A stretch of 64,000 bases of DNA from Leucobacter chinensis (GCF_019049105.1 NZ_JAHQZR010000006.1:62001-126000), one strand, 5' to 3'; positions 16,083 to 24,418 are shown, counted from the first letter of the stretch. Numbers and translations: made by a program. The notes: generated by a model not told the origin, from the sequence alone.

Positions 16083-16109
16083 CATCGCAACCCGCCCAGA
16101 ATGCCTGGT

Positions 16110-16140
16110 GGCGGGGAGAAAGGAATCAGGGATCCCCGCC
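16110..16140 (+). promoter_or_regulatory. Hairpin immediately before the recombinase start, ribosome-binding site in the loop
   Basis: GGCGGGGA (16110-16117) and TCCCCGCC (16133-16140) form a perfect 8-bp inverted repeat. The 15-base loop carries AAAGGAATCAGGGA, the only Shine-Dalgarno-like sequence. The 3' arm ends at the base before ATG 16141. This geometry could limit or time recombinase synthesis. Confidence 0.5.
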
Positions 16141-17913
16141 ATGACCTATGTAACAGACACATTCACCCCTGTATCGAGTCCGGTCGCCGAGAGCATGCTT
16201 GCTCCGGCAGTCACGTATCTGCGGGTCTCCACCAAAGAGCAGGCCACCAAGGGCGGCCGCGACGAAGGCTTCTCGATCCCCGCGCAACGAGCAGCAAACC
16301 ACTCCAAGGCCGAATCGTTAGGCGCTTCGATCATCAAAGAGTTCGTTGACGCAGGCGAGTCCGCGAAAAAAGCAGACCGGCCAGCGCTGCGGGAGATGAT
16401 CGCCTACGTCAAACGACACAAAGTCGCTTACTGCATCGTCCACAAGGTTGACCGGCTCGCCCGCAACCGCGCCGACGACGTCGAGATTCACCTCGCCCTG
16501 CGCGAAGCAGGCGTCATACTTGTCTCCGCGACAGAGAACATCGACGAAACCCCATCCGGGATGCTGCTTCACGGCATCATGTCCTCGATCGCGGAGTTCT
16601 ACTCCGTCAACCTCGCCAACGAGGTGATGAAGGGCCTCGTGCAGAAGGCATCCACCGGCGGCACCCCGATGCGCGCCCCGATCGGCTACCTCAACACCCT
16701 GCACCGCGACGAACTCGGCCGCGAAGTGCGTGGCATCAAACAAGACCCCGACCGGGCGCGCCTGGTGAAGTGGGCGTTCACCGCCTACGCATCGGGAAAC
16801 TACAGCCTCGCCAAGCTTCGCATCGAACTCACGAACAAGGGCCTGCGCTCTGTGCCAACCCCGAAACGCCCTGCGAGACCTTTGGGGCTTTCGAGCGTGC
16901 ATCGAATGCTGCAAAACCCGTACTACAAGGGAGATGTCGTCTACCGGGGTGTCCGATATGACGGGGCACACGAACGGCTCGTTGAGCCAGAAGTCTGGTA
17001 TCAAGTGCAGTCCGTTCTGCGCTCCCACGCCCAGTCCGGGGTCCGCACGCAAAAGCATGACCACTACCTGAAGGGCACCTTGTTCTGTGGAAGGTGTCGT
17101 CAGCGGATGACGATCATCCACGCCAAGAACCGGCACGGCAACATCTACCCGTATTTCATCTGTCTGGGCCGCAACAACAAGCGCACGACCTGTGACATGC
17201 CGTATGCGCCGATGGACCGGGTTGAGAAGCTCGTCTCTGACTACTACCAGCGCATCACCCTCACGCCAGCGATGACCGACGCATTGCGGGGCATGCTGAT
17301 GCACGAGTTCGACCAACTGACCGCGGGCACTAACCAGTCCGTCCGAGACCTCACTGATCGGCGCAAGCAGATCCTTGCTGAGCAGGACAAGCTCCTGGAA
17401 GCACACCTGGCCGAGGCGCTCACGCTGGACCAGTTGAAGAAGTTCCAGACCAGGCTGCGAGCAGAACTTGACGGGATCGAGGCTCAGATCGCTGAGCACC
17501 ACAACGACTACCAGGGAGCCCGAGACCTCATCGACGGAGCCCTTGATCTCGCACGAGATTTCGCCGCTGTGTACGAGCGCTGCGACGACCAGAACAAGCG
17601 CCTCGCGAACCAGACCTTCTTTACCCGCATCTACCTGAATGAAGACGACACCCTCAGTGTGGACACCGCCGCACCGTTTGAGACCATCCTCGACGAGACC
17701 ACGAAGCAGCAGGCCATCACCTGGGCCGACCAGCTCGCCGCCGCCAATAAGAAGAGCGATGTTGTAACCCAAGACCTGTTTCTTCAGGCCCGGGTTACAA
17801 CATCGCTCATTGCGTGCCCCCGGAGGGATTCGAACCCCCGACCTACGGTACCGGAAACCGGCGCTCTATCCCCTGAGCTACGGAGGCAAGTCGTTACAAC
17901 TTTTCAAGCTTAG
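16141..17913 (+). CDS. Large serine recombinase (site-specific integrase/excisionase)
   Basis: The protein has 590 aa from ATG 16141; the frame is open upstream to 16048 but without a plausible start signal. The resolvase domain begins VTYLRVSTKEQ, with Ser30 as catalytic nucleophile. A Recombinase domain is at about residues 170-290 (MRAPIGYLN, LRSVPTPKRP), a zinc ribbon at about 313-355 (FCGRCRQRM, then C..C), then a coiled coil. From about residue 535 the frame runs through a hairpin and from about residue 559 antisense through the tRNA-Arg gene, ending RDSNPRPTVPETGALSPEL and so on. Those last residues are likely an integration by-product, and the native C-terminus in the excised circle would differ. 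Confidence 0.9.
   Translation: MTYVTDTFTPVSSPVAESMLAPAVTYLRVSTKEQATKGGRDEGFSIPAQRAANHSKAESLGASIIKEFVDAGESAKKADRPALREMIAYVKRHKVAYCIVHKVDRLARNRADDVEIHLALREAGVILVSATENIDETPSGMLLHGIMSSIAEFYSVNLANEVMKGLVQKASTGGTPMRAPIGYLNTLHRDELGREVRGIKQDPDRARLVKWAFTAYASGNYSLAKLRIELTNKGLRSVPTPKRPARPLGLSSVHRMLQNPYYKGDVVYRGVRYDGAHERLVEPEVWYQVQSVLRSHAQSGVRTQKHDHYLKGTLFCGRCRQRMTIIHAKNRHGNIYPYFICLGRNNKRTTCDMPYAPMDRVEKLVSDYYQRITLTPAMTDALRGMLMHEFDQLTAGTNQSVRDLTDRRKQILAEQDKLLEAHLAEALTLDQLKKFQTRLRAELDGIEAQIAEHHNDYQGARDLIDGALDLARDFAAVYERCDDQNKRLANQTFFTRIYLNEDDTLSVDTAAPFETILDETTKQQAITWADQLAAANKKSDVVTQDLFLQARVTTSLIACPRRDSNPRPTVPETGALSPELRRQVVTTFQA
17754..17808 (-). terminator. 17-bp hairpin, probable terminator of tRNA-Arg, inside the recombinase frame
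   Basis: gagcgatgttgtaaccc (17754-17770) and gggttacaacatcgctc (17792-17808) form a perfect 17-bp inverted repeat with a 21-base loop that itself contains cctg/cagg. Read on the minus strand it begins seven bases after the tRNA-Arg 3' end and is followed by TTCTTATT, so it looks like an intrinsic terminator for the tRNA. On the plus strand it is translated as part of the recombinase. Confidence 0.65.
17815..17887 (-). tRNA. tRNA-Arg (anticodon CCG)
   Basis: A 73-base cloverleaf on the minus strand: acceptor GCCTCCG pairs with CGGGGGC (one G-U), discriminator A, anticodon loop TTCCGGT with anticodon CCG, T-loop GTTCGAATC. No CCA is encoded. The 3' end faces the conjugative element. The argS gene starts 119 bases away on the other strand, so the spacer carries two divergent promoters. 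Confidence 0.95.
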
Positions 17914-17991
17914 CGCACCGCAGTGGCCGGTGCGTAATGCTCGGCACGGCTGCTGCTTGCGAGCTGAGCGCCGCGGGTTCCCGAATCGAAG

Positions 17992-17997
17992 TAGACT
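17992..17997 (+). promoter_or_regulatory. -10 box (TAGACT) of a leaderless argS transcript
   Basis: TAGACT followed by eight bases and ATG 18006, with no Shine-Dalgarno between. This spacing implies transcription begins at or next to the start codon. Confidence 0.6.
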
Positions 17998-18005
17998 ATT
18001 GAGCT

Positions 18006-19667
18006 ATGACACCGAAAGATCTTCAAGCAGCACTTCTCACCATCGTGACCGATGTCATTGCCTCACGAGGCAGTGACATCCAGGTAACCGAGGCCGACGT
18101 GCAGCTCGAGCGACCGAAGAGCCGCGATCACGGTGACTGGGCCTCAAACGTGGCGATGAAGTTCGCGAAGCGTCTTGGCACGAATCCGCGTGAACTCGCC
18201 GAGGGTATCGCCGCAAAGCTCGCGGAGCTCGACGGTATTGCCAAGGCAGAGGTTGCCGGCCCCGGCTTTATCAATATGACGTTTGACGCGGCGAGCGCGG
18301 GCGCAACCGCCAAGCTTGTCGTCGAACAGGGCGAAGCGTACGGCCGCAGCAACGTGCTCGCTGGCCACAACATCAACATGGAGTTCGTCTCGGCGAACCC
18401 GACCGGTCCGCTGCACATGGGGCACACCCGCTGGGCGGCGCTCGGTGACTCGATTGCTCGGGTGCTCCGTGCCGCGGGTGCCGAGGTGACGAACGAGTAC
18501 TACATCAACGACGCCGGTGCCCAGATGGATAAGTTCGGCCGCTCGGTTCTCGCAGCAGCCCTCGGTGAGCCGGCCCCCGAAGACGCTTACCCGGGCGAAT
18601 ACATCACAAACCTCGGCAAGCGCATCATCGAGGTGCGCCCCGACCTCGGCGACCTGCCGCGTGACGAGGCACTCGCCGAAGCGAGCGAGATCGGCTACCA
18701 GCTGCAGCTCGCCGAGATCAAAGACTCACTCGAGCGGTTCAACGTGCACTTCGACGTGTTCTTCTCAGAGCGCACGATGCACGCGCCGGGCGAGAATGGT
18801 GCGCCGAGCGCGATCGAAAACGCGATGGAGCGCCTGCGTGAGCAGGGCCACGTCTACGAAGCAGACGACGCGACCTGGGTGCGCACGACGGCCTTCGGTG
18901 ATGACAAAGACCGCGTGTTTACCCGCGGCAACGGAATCTTCACGTACTTTGCCGCCGATGCTGCCTACTATCTGTCGAAGATGGATCGCGGTTTCGGCGA
19001 GAAGATTTACCTGCTCGGCGCCGATCACCACGGCTACATTGGTCGTCTCAAGGCGATCGCGGGTGCCGCTGGCGATAACCCCGAGACCGACATCACGGTG
19101 CTCATCGGTCAGCTTGTTAATCTCAACGGCGCACGCCTTTCGAAGCGCGCAGGTAACATTATTGAGCTCGACGACCTGCTCGAATGGCTTGGCTCTGACG
19201 CGCTGCGCTACTGGCTTGCGCGCTACCCAGCTGATTCGCCACTCGCGCTCGACGGTGAGCAGTTGCGCAGTCGCACGAACGACAACCCTGTCTTCTACGT
19301 GCAGTACGCGCATGCTCGTTCACAGGCCGTTGCCCGTAACGCGGCGGCAGCTGGCATCGATCGCAGCGCCTTCGCGCCAGAGATGCTCGTGCACGACACC
19401 GAGAACGACCTGCTCGGCAAGCTGCAGGAGTACCCGCGCATCGTGGCCTGGTCGGCCGAGTTGCGCGAACCGCACCGCATCGCACGCTACCTCGAAGAGC
19501 TTGCCGCGTCGTTTAACCGCTGGTATGACAGCTGCCGCGTGATCCCCCTCGCCGATGCTCCCGTTGAAGATCTGCATCGTACGCGCCTCTGGCTCAACGA
19601 CGCCACCGGTATCGTGCTGCGCAACGGTCTCGACCTGCTTGGCGTGAGCGCGCCAGAGCGCATGTGA
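18006..19667 (+). CDS. argS: Arginyl-tRNA synthetase
   Basis: The protein has 553 aa from ATG 18006, with the usual length and order for class Ia ArgRS. The N-terminal additional domain is followed by the HIGH-type motif (SANPTGPLHMGHTRWAALGD) at about residue 127. The Rossmann core has LLGADHHGYIGRLKAI and a KMSKS equivalent LSKRAGN. The C-terminal DALR anticodon-binding domain ends NDATGIVLRNGLDLLGV. It charges tRNA-Arg in the cytoplasm. The stop (TGATG) overlaps the next gene's ATG. Confidence 0.97.
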   Translation: MTPKDLQAALLTIVTDVIASRGSDIQVTEADVQLERPKSRDHGDWASNVAMKFAKRLGTNPRELAEGIAAKLAELDGIAKAEVAGPGFINMTFDAASAGATAKLVVEQGEAYGRSNVLAGHNINMEFVSANPTGPLHMGHTRWAALGDSIARVLRAAGAEVTNEYYINDAGAQMDKFGRSVLAAALGEPAPEDAYPGEYITNLGKRIIEVRPDLGDLPRDEALAEASEIGYQLQLAEIKDSLERFNVHFDVFFSERTMHAPGENGAPSAIENAMERLREQGHVYEADDATWVRTTAFGDDKDRVFTRGNGIFTYFAADAAYYLSKMDRGFGEKIYLLGADHHGYIGRLKAIAGAAGDNPETDITVLIGQLVNLNGARLSKRAGNIIELDDLLEWLGSDALRYWLARYPADSPLALDGEQLRSRTNDNPVFYVQYAHARSQAVARNAAAAGIDRSAFAPEMLVHDTENDLLGKLQEYPRIVAWSAELREPHRIARYLEELAASFNRWYDSCRVIPLADAPVEDLHRTRLWLNDATGIVLRNGLDLLGVSAPERM

Positions 19668-20431
19668 TGACCACGAAGCGTACCAAAAAGAGGGGGTGGA
19701 TCGCGGCCGTCACGACGGTCTCGATCCTCGCCCTCCTTCTCGGAGGAACCGAGCTGGTAATGCGCCAGGTCGTGCCGAAGACGATGGCCGATCTTGCTCG
19801 TGAGGCTGTGGGGCTGAGCGAAGACCATCCCGTTGACGTTGAGGTCTCGGGGTATCTGACGCCCCAGGTCATCTTCGGAACTTTTTCGAAGGTTCAGATG
19901 AGCGCCGAGAACGTCCCGTTCGCCGAGGGCATTCGTGCCTCGGTCACCGCGAACGCTCGTGAACTCCCGAGAGATGTCACGCAGCACGAACTCGGTGAAA
20001 CGACGCTCACGGCAACGTTTACCGAGCAAGAGTTGACCGAAGTGTTGAAGACGCTGAGTAAGGGCGTGGGGCAGCGGCTCGTCATTGATGGTGACCAGCT
20101 TTCGATTGATAATGAGCTCTCGCTCTTCGGGCAAAAAGTTCCGGTTTCTGTAACATTTGCACCCTCTGTGGTCGATCATCAGCTCCATATTGAACCGATC
20201 GCGGTCGACGCGGCGGGCATTTTGTCGCTCGGTGTCGACCAGCTCGCAGACTTTCCGCTCTTTGCTGATTTCGCCAATGGGCTCGATGTTTGTGTTGCGA
20301 GCTATATGCCCGCGGGGGTTCAACTCGAAGGGCTCTCGCTCTCGACGACCAAAAAGCTCTCGGTCACGCTCTCTGCCGACCCACGAATCGGAGTCGACGA
20401 AACGCTCCAAGAACCAGGCAGCTGTAACTAA
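19667..20431 (+). CDS. DUF2993 (LmeA-like) membrane-anchored lipid-binding protein
   Basis: The protein has 254 aa from ATG 19667, overlapping the argS stop (TGATG). A basic start (TTKRTKKRG) is followed by one TM/signal-anchor helix (WIAAVTTVSILALLLGG) and a periplasm-like beta-rich DUF2993 domain (VEVSGYLTPQVIFGTFSKVQ; RLVIDGDQLSIDNEL). Actinobacterial DUF2993 proteins include LmeA, a phospholipid-binding protein needed for lipomannan maturation. A cell-envelope lipid role is likely here. The gene is coupled to argS, though this need not be functional. Confidence 0.85.
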   Translation: MTTKRTKKRGWIAAVTTVSILALLLGGTELVMRQVVPKTMADLAREAVGLSEDHPVDVEVSGYLTPQVIFGTFSKVQMSAENVPFAEGIRASVTANARELPRDVTQHELGETTLTATFTEQELTEVLKTLSKGVGQRLVIDGDQLSIDNELSLFGQKVPVSVTFAPSVVDHQLHIEPIAVDAAGILSLGVDQLADFPLFADFANGLDVCVASYMPAGVQLEGLSLSTTKKLSVTLSADPRIGVDETLQEPGSCN

Positions 20432-20616
20432 CGATCTGTCACACATTCCCGCGGGGCTTTGGGAATTTGGTAGCCTTATCAAGTTGTTTCGAGGCGCAAA
20501 CCTCGTTCGAATGGCTTCAGGGGTCAATCCGGGCTCGCTCGCCAGAAGAACTCACCATTCTCTGGCGGCTCGATAGAACCTTATTCATGACTCATTATCG
20601 AGCGAGAGGCCTCTTG

Positions 20617-21996
20617 ATGACCGCTGAAACCCGCGTAGACATTGATACCCGCGTTTTTCCTTCAACCGCGCGTCGCGGCAGCCAGTGCGGTCAGCTCAAA
20701 CTCCAAGGAGTGAAAGCAGGCGAGCTCGTTGAGCAGTACGGCTCGCCACTCTACGTGATCGATGAGTACGAAATACGCACCCGGGCCCGTGAGACCCGCG
20801 AGGCGTTCGAACGTGCGTTTGGGCGTCATGGGGCAGAGGTTTCGGTGTACTACGCATCGAAAGCGATGTTGGCTGTCGCTATCGCCGAGTGGGTTACCGA
20901 AGAAGGCCTCGGCGTTGACGTTGCGACGGGGGGAGAGCTCGCGGTCGCGCTTGCTGCGGGAGTCGACGCGTCACGTATCGGCGTTCACGGCAACAACAAG
21001 TCTGACGCCGAAATTCGACGCGCCGTCGAAGCTGGCGTCGGATCGATCGTGATCGATAGTCCCCAAGAAATCGCACGCGTCGCGAAGGCGGCCGAGGCGG
21101 CCAAGACGAGGCAGGCTGTTTTTTTGCGCGTGAACAGCGGTGTTCACGCCTCGACCCACAGTTACCTCGCGACGAGCCACGAAGATCAAAAATTTGGTGT
21201 GCCGCTTACTCAGGCCGCCGCGCTCGCCACTGAGATTCGTTCGTATGCTTCACTCGATTTTCGAGGACTGCACTGCCACATCGGGTCGCAGATTTTTGCG
21301 ACCGACGGTTTTGCCGAATCGGCAAGACGCTTGCTCAGCGTGTATGCCGAGCTCGAAGCCGGAGGCACGGTTGCTGAGCTCAACCTTGGCGGGGGCTTTG
21401 GCATCGCCTACACCTCTGAAGAAGCTGAAGAGGCGCCTGAGATTGGTGCGCTCGCGGCCCTCATCGCTGATGCGGTGGCCGTGACCTGCGCCGAATACGG
21501 CCTCAAGATTCCTCACATGTCATTCGAACCGGGAAGGTCGATCATCGGCCCGGCTGGGGTGACCCTGTACACGGTCGGCACCACGAAACCCGTGACGCTG
21601 ACCGACGCAGACCCTCAAGACGAGGGCGCAGCAGAGCGCCTCTACGTGAGCGTCGATGGCGGTATGAGCGACAACGCTCGGCCCGCGCTCTACGACTCGG
21701 TGTACGTCGCACGTATTGCTTCGCGTCTCAGCACGGCAGAACCGATCCTCACGAGAGTGGTTGGCAAACACTGCGAGGCAGGCGACGTGCTCATCGAGCG
21801 CGAATGGCTGCCGGGCGATGTGCAGCCGGGCGACGTACTTGCGGTACCGGCAACGGGCGCGTACTGCTGGGCGCTCTCAAGTAACTACAACTATGTGCCG
21901 AGGCCACCCGTGGTCGCCGTGCACAACGGAGCATCACGGCTCATCGTGCGAGGCCAAACAGAGGCCGACCTCGTTGCGCAGAGCGTGATCTCCTAA
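20617..21996 (+). CDS. lysA: Diaminopimelate decarboxylase
   Basis: ATG 20617 was chosen (GAGAGG eight bases upstream), giving 459 aa; the frame is open to 20467 without a better signal. Fold-type III PLP enzyme: the PLP lysine is in VYYASKAM, phosphate-binding ELNLGGGFGIAY and GRSIIGPAG segments are present, and the substrate Cys/Glu motif reads VVGKHCEAGDVL. It converts meso-diaminopimelate to L-lysine, the last step of lysine synthesis. It is first in the lysA-hom-thrB run, which shares the aspartate pathway. The 185 bases before it hold no gene. Confidence 0.96.
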   Translation: MTAETRVDIDTRVFPSTARRGSQCGQLKLQGVKAGELVEQYGSPLYVIDEYEIRTRARETREAFERAFGRHGAEVSVYYASKAMLAVAIAEWVTEEGLGVDVATGGELAVALAAGVDASRIGVHGNNKSDAEIRRAVEAGVGSIVIDSPQEIARVAKAAEAAKTRQAVFLRVNSGVHASTHSYLATSHEDQKFGVPLTQAAALATEIRSYASLDFRGLHCHIGSQIFATDGFAESARRLLSVYAELEAGGTVAELNLGGGFGIAYTSEEAEEAPEIGALAALIADAVAVTCAEYGLKIPHMSFEPGRSIIGPAGVTLYTVGTTKPVTLTDADPQDEGAAERLYVSVDGGMSDNARPALYDSVYVARIASRLSTAEPILTRVVGKHCEAGDVLIEREWLPGDVQPGDVLAVPATGAYCWALSSNYNYVPRPPVVAVHNGASRLIVRGQTEADLVAQSVIS

Positions 21997-22027
21997 CCTC
22001 CCCTTACGTGACAGAAATGGAGCCCCA

Positions 22028-23350
22028 GTGAACGGGTACAGAGACCTTCGAGTGGCATTGCTCGGAGCAGGATCGGTTGGATCGCAGGTAGCCAGGCTCA
22101 TTATTGAGCAGGGCGATGAGCTTGCCGCACGCGTGGGCGCGCGCCTCACGCTTGCAGGTATTGCCGTGCGTGACATCGATGCTCATCGAGACGTCGAGCT
22201 GCCGCGTGAACTCTTCACAACCGATGCCGAAACGCTCGTGCTCGGTGCCGACATTGTTGTTGAGCTCATGGGAGGGGTCGAGCCCGCTCGTACGCTGATT
22301 TTGCAGGCCATCGAGGCTGGAGCCGACGTGGTGACCGCGAACAAGGCGCTCATCGCCGAGTGTGGCGCAGAGCTCGCAGAAGCAACTGAGCGCGTTGGTG
22401 CGCAGCTCACGTATGAGGCCGCCGTCGCCGGCGCCATTCCTATTCTGAGGCCGCTTCGCGAGAGCCTCGCTGGTGATCACATCACGCGTGTGCTCGGCAT
22501 TGTGAACGGATCGACGAACTACATTCTTGACCGCATGGATCGCTTTGGCGACAGCGCCGAGGACGCGATGAAGGTCGCTGCTGAGCTCGGTTTTCTTGAG
22601 GCCGACCCAACACTCGATGTTGAGGGGTACGACGCCGCACAGAAGGCAACAATTCTTGCCTCGATGGCCTTTCACACGAACGTGCCGGTCGATGCCGTGC
22701 ACCGCGAGGGCATTACGGCGATCACGGCAGAACAGATCGAGACGGCAAAGCATGCCGGCCAGGTCATCAAGCTGCTCGCAATTGCTGAGCGAGTCGAAGC
22801 GCCCGACGGGAGCCTCGGAGTTTCTGCACGGGTATACCCAGCCCTCATCAACCGTGACCACCCGCTTGCCGCAGTGCATGAGGGCAAGAACGCGGTCTTC
22901 GTCGAGGCAGAGGCCGCGGGAGAACTCATGTTCTATGGTGCGGGTGCTGGCGGGGTTGAAACCGCGAGTGCGGTGCTGGGCGACCTCGTTTCGACCGCGA
23001 AACGGCACGTCGCGGGAGGGCCGGGCATTCAGATGTCGAACCATGCGCAGTATGAGATTTTGCCGGTCGAAGACGTCTACACCCGGTACCTCATCATGCT
23101 CGAGGTCGCCGATGAGCCAGGCGTGCTCGCCTCTGTCGCAGGTATTCTTGCCGAGCAGGGCGTCAGCGCCGCGAGCGTGGAGCAGGCCCCCAGTAAATCT
23201 TCACGTGACGGTGATGGGCCAAGAAACGCTACGCTGGTCATTGGTACCCACACCGCGCGCGAAGCGGCACTCGCTGCAACCGTGCGCGCGCTTGACGCGA
23301 GCGACGTTGTGCGGCACGTCACAAGCGTGCTGCGCATGGAGGGCAACTAA
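22028..23350 (+). CDS. hom: Homoserine dehydrogenase
   Basis: The protein has 440 aa from GTG 22028, with GGAG five bases upstream. The N-terminal Rossmann fold (VALLGAGSVGSQVARL) is followed by the catalytic region (TANKALIAECGAELAEA; VNGSTNYILDRM; AAELGFLEADPTLDVEGYDA) and a C-terminal ACT domain (about residues 350-440; EVADEPGVLASVAGILAEQG). The ACT domain implies threonine feedback inhibition. It reduces aspartate semialdehyde to homoserine. It is followed by thrB rather than the usual thrC. Confidence 0.97.
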   Translation: MNGYRDLRVALLGAGSVGSQVARLIIEQGDELAARVGARLTLAGIAVRDIDAHRDVELPRELFTTDAETLVLGADIVVELMGGVEPARTLILQAIEAGADVVTANKALIAECGAELAEATERVGAQLTYEAAVAGAIPILRPLRESLAGDHITRVLGIVNGSTNYILDRMDRFGDSAEDAMKVAAELGFLEADPTLDVEGYDAAQKATILASMAFHTNVPVDAVHREGITAITAEQIETAKHAGQVIKLLAIAERVEAPDGSLGVSARVYPALINRDHPLAAVHEGKNAVFVEAEAAGELMFYGAGAGGVETASAVLGDLVSTAKRHVAGGPGIQMSNHAQYEILPVEDVYTRYLIMLEVADEPGVLASVAGILAEQGVSAASVEQAPSKSSRDGDGPRNATLVIGTHTAREAALAATVRALDASDVVRHVTSVLRMEGN

Positions 23351-23403
23351 GCAGTTGTGACTCGCCGCTGCGAGTGATGCTTGCGGTGGGTCATGACCAG
23401 TAC

Positions 23404-23423
23404 GGCCGTTCAGTGAAACGGCC
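23404..23423 (+). terminator. Small hairpin between hom and thrB
   Basis: GGCCGTT (23404-23410) pairs with AACGGCC (23417-23423) around a six-base loop. No T-run follows. It could slow transcription or mark an RNA processing site in the hom-thrB mRNA. Confidence 0.35.
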
Positions 23424-23446
23424 TCAAGACTTGAAAGAAGAGACAC

Positions 23447-24358
23447 GTGCCAGTGACCAAACGCATTCACGTGAGGGTTCCCGCAACGAGCGCGAACCTT
23501 GGGCCAGGCTTTGACACCATGGGCATCGCGTTGTCTGTTGGCGACGAGCTCACCGTTGAACAGCTCAGCGAGCCCGGGCTTCAGGTAACGGTCACGGGTA
23601 TTGGCGCTGAGAGCATCCCGACCGACGAGTCGCACCTCATCGTGCGCTCAATTGCCCACGTCTATCAGCGCCTTGGGCGCGACATGCCCGGTATGGCCCT
23701 CACGACGGTAAACCGTATTCCGCACAGCCGGGGCATGGGTTCTTCGGGCTCAGCCATCGTTGCTGGAGTCATGGCCGCGGCCGGTTTACTGGAAGGTTCC
23801 GTCGAGCTGAGCGCCGACGATCTGCTCACCTTCGCGACCGAGCTCGAAGGGCACCCCGACAATGTCGCTCCAGCCCTGTTCGGTGGCCTCACCATCGCTT
23901 GGACGAACGAGCAAGGCCCTCGATCGAAGAAGCTTTCGGTGCACAGGGGAGTGTCGCCACTCGTGCTCGTGCCAGAGTTCACAATGTCGACCGAACTCGC
24001 CCGCAGTTTGCAGCCTGAGCAGGTGCCTTACGCCGATGCGGTGTTTAACCTCTCACGTTCGTCATTGCTTGTCGCAGCCCTCACGCAGAGCCCGGAACTG
24101 CTCTTTGAAGCGACCGAAGATCGACTGCACCAGGACTACCGCGGTGTCGCGATGCCGCGCACGAAAGCTCTCGTTGACACTCTGCGTGCCGCGGGCCACG
24201 CTGCCGTGGTCTCGGGTGCTGGCCCGTCGATCCTCGTGCTGTGCAATGGGCCAGCTGAACGACTTGAGGCAGCGGCCCTCGTGAAAGCACATGACGCAAC
24301 CTGGGAACGAAAGCTTCTTGCGGTTGACACGTTGGGTGCTACAGTAGAACAGGTTTAG
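23447..24358 (+). CDS. thrB: Homoserine kinase
   Basis: The protein has 303 aa from GTG 23447, with AAGAAGAGA upstream. GHMP kinase family: N-terminal VRVPATSANLGPGFDTMGIA, ATP-binding HSRGMGSSGSAIVAGV, and C-terminal AAVVSGAGPSILVL motif 3. It phosphorylates homoserine for threonine synthesis. Threonine synthase (thrC), which normally lies between hom and thrB in actinobacteria, is not present in the window. The gene ends 166 bases before rho. Confidence 0.96.
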   Translation: MPVTKRIHVRVPATSANLGPGFDTMGIALSVGDELTVEQLSEPGLQVTVTGIGAESIPTDESHLIVRSIAHVYQRLGRDMPGMALTTVNRIPHSRGMGSSGSAIVAGVMAAAGLLEGSVELSADDLLTFATELEGHPDNVAPALFGGLTIAWTNEQGPRSKKLSVHRGVSPLVLVPEFTMSTELARSLQPEQVPYADAVFNLSRSSLLVAALTQSPELLFEATEDRLHQDYRGVAMPRTKALVDTLRAAGHAAVVSGAGPSILVLCNGPAERLEAAALVKAHDATWERKLLAVDTLGATVEQV

Positions 24359-24418
24359 TACTGAGAGCACTCGCTCACCGGAACAACCATTTCCCCATCG
24401 CATCACGCGAAGAACGCG

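Larger units (their letters stand above)
1..17815. mobile_element. Right portion of an integrated conjugative element (T4SS type), ending at tRNA-Arg
   Basis: The region holds a conjugation module (DUF6112 x2, VirB6-like, PrgI/VirB4-N, VirB4 ATPase, VirD4 coupling protein), an SSB, a DUF4913 protein and, at the boundary, a large serine recombinase next to the 3' end of a tRNA-Arg gene. Beyond the tRNA lie only housekeeping genes. Cargo blocks (504-1538 with the gene to its left, 5474-7520, 12085-14477) interrupt the module. No relaxase is visible and the left boundary is outside the window, so the att core cannot be defined by comparing ends. The right boundary is placed at the tRNA 3' end by inference. 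Confidence 0.85.

Noticed and set aside
16318-17772. Long minus-strand open frame (484 codons) opposite the recombinase
   Set aside because: It is a mirror of a well-supported coding gene in high-GC DNA, with no start signal and no recognisable domain.
17822-17880. RDSNPRP-type peptide as a conserved protein domain
   Set aside because: This peptide is the antisense translation of a tRNA and turns up wherever frames cross tRNA genes; it is not a domain.
24326-24348. TTGACA followed by TAGAAC at the thrB end as the rho promoter
   Set aside because: The spacer is only 15 bases and the -10 is poor; the 24419-24448 pair is better spaced.
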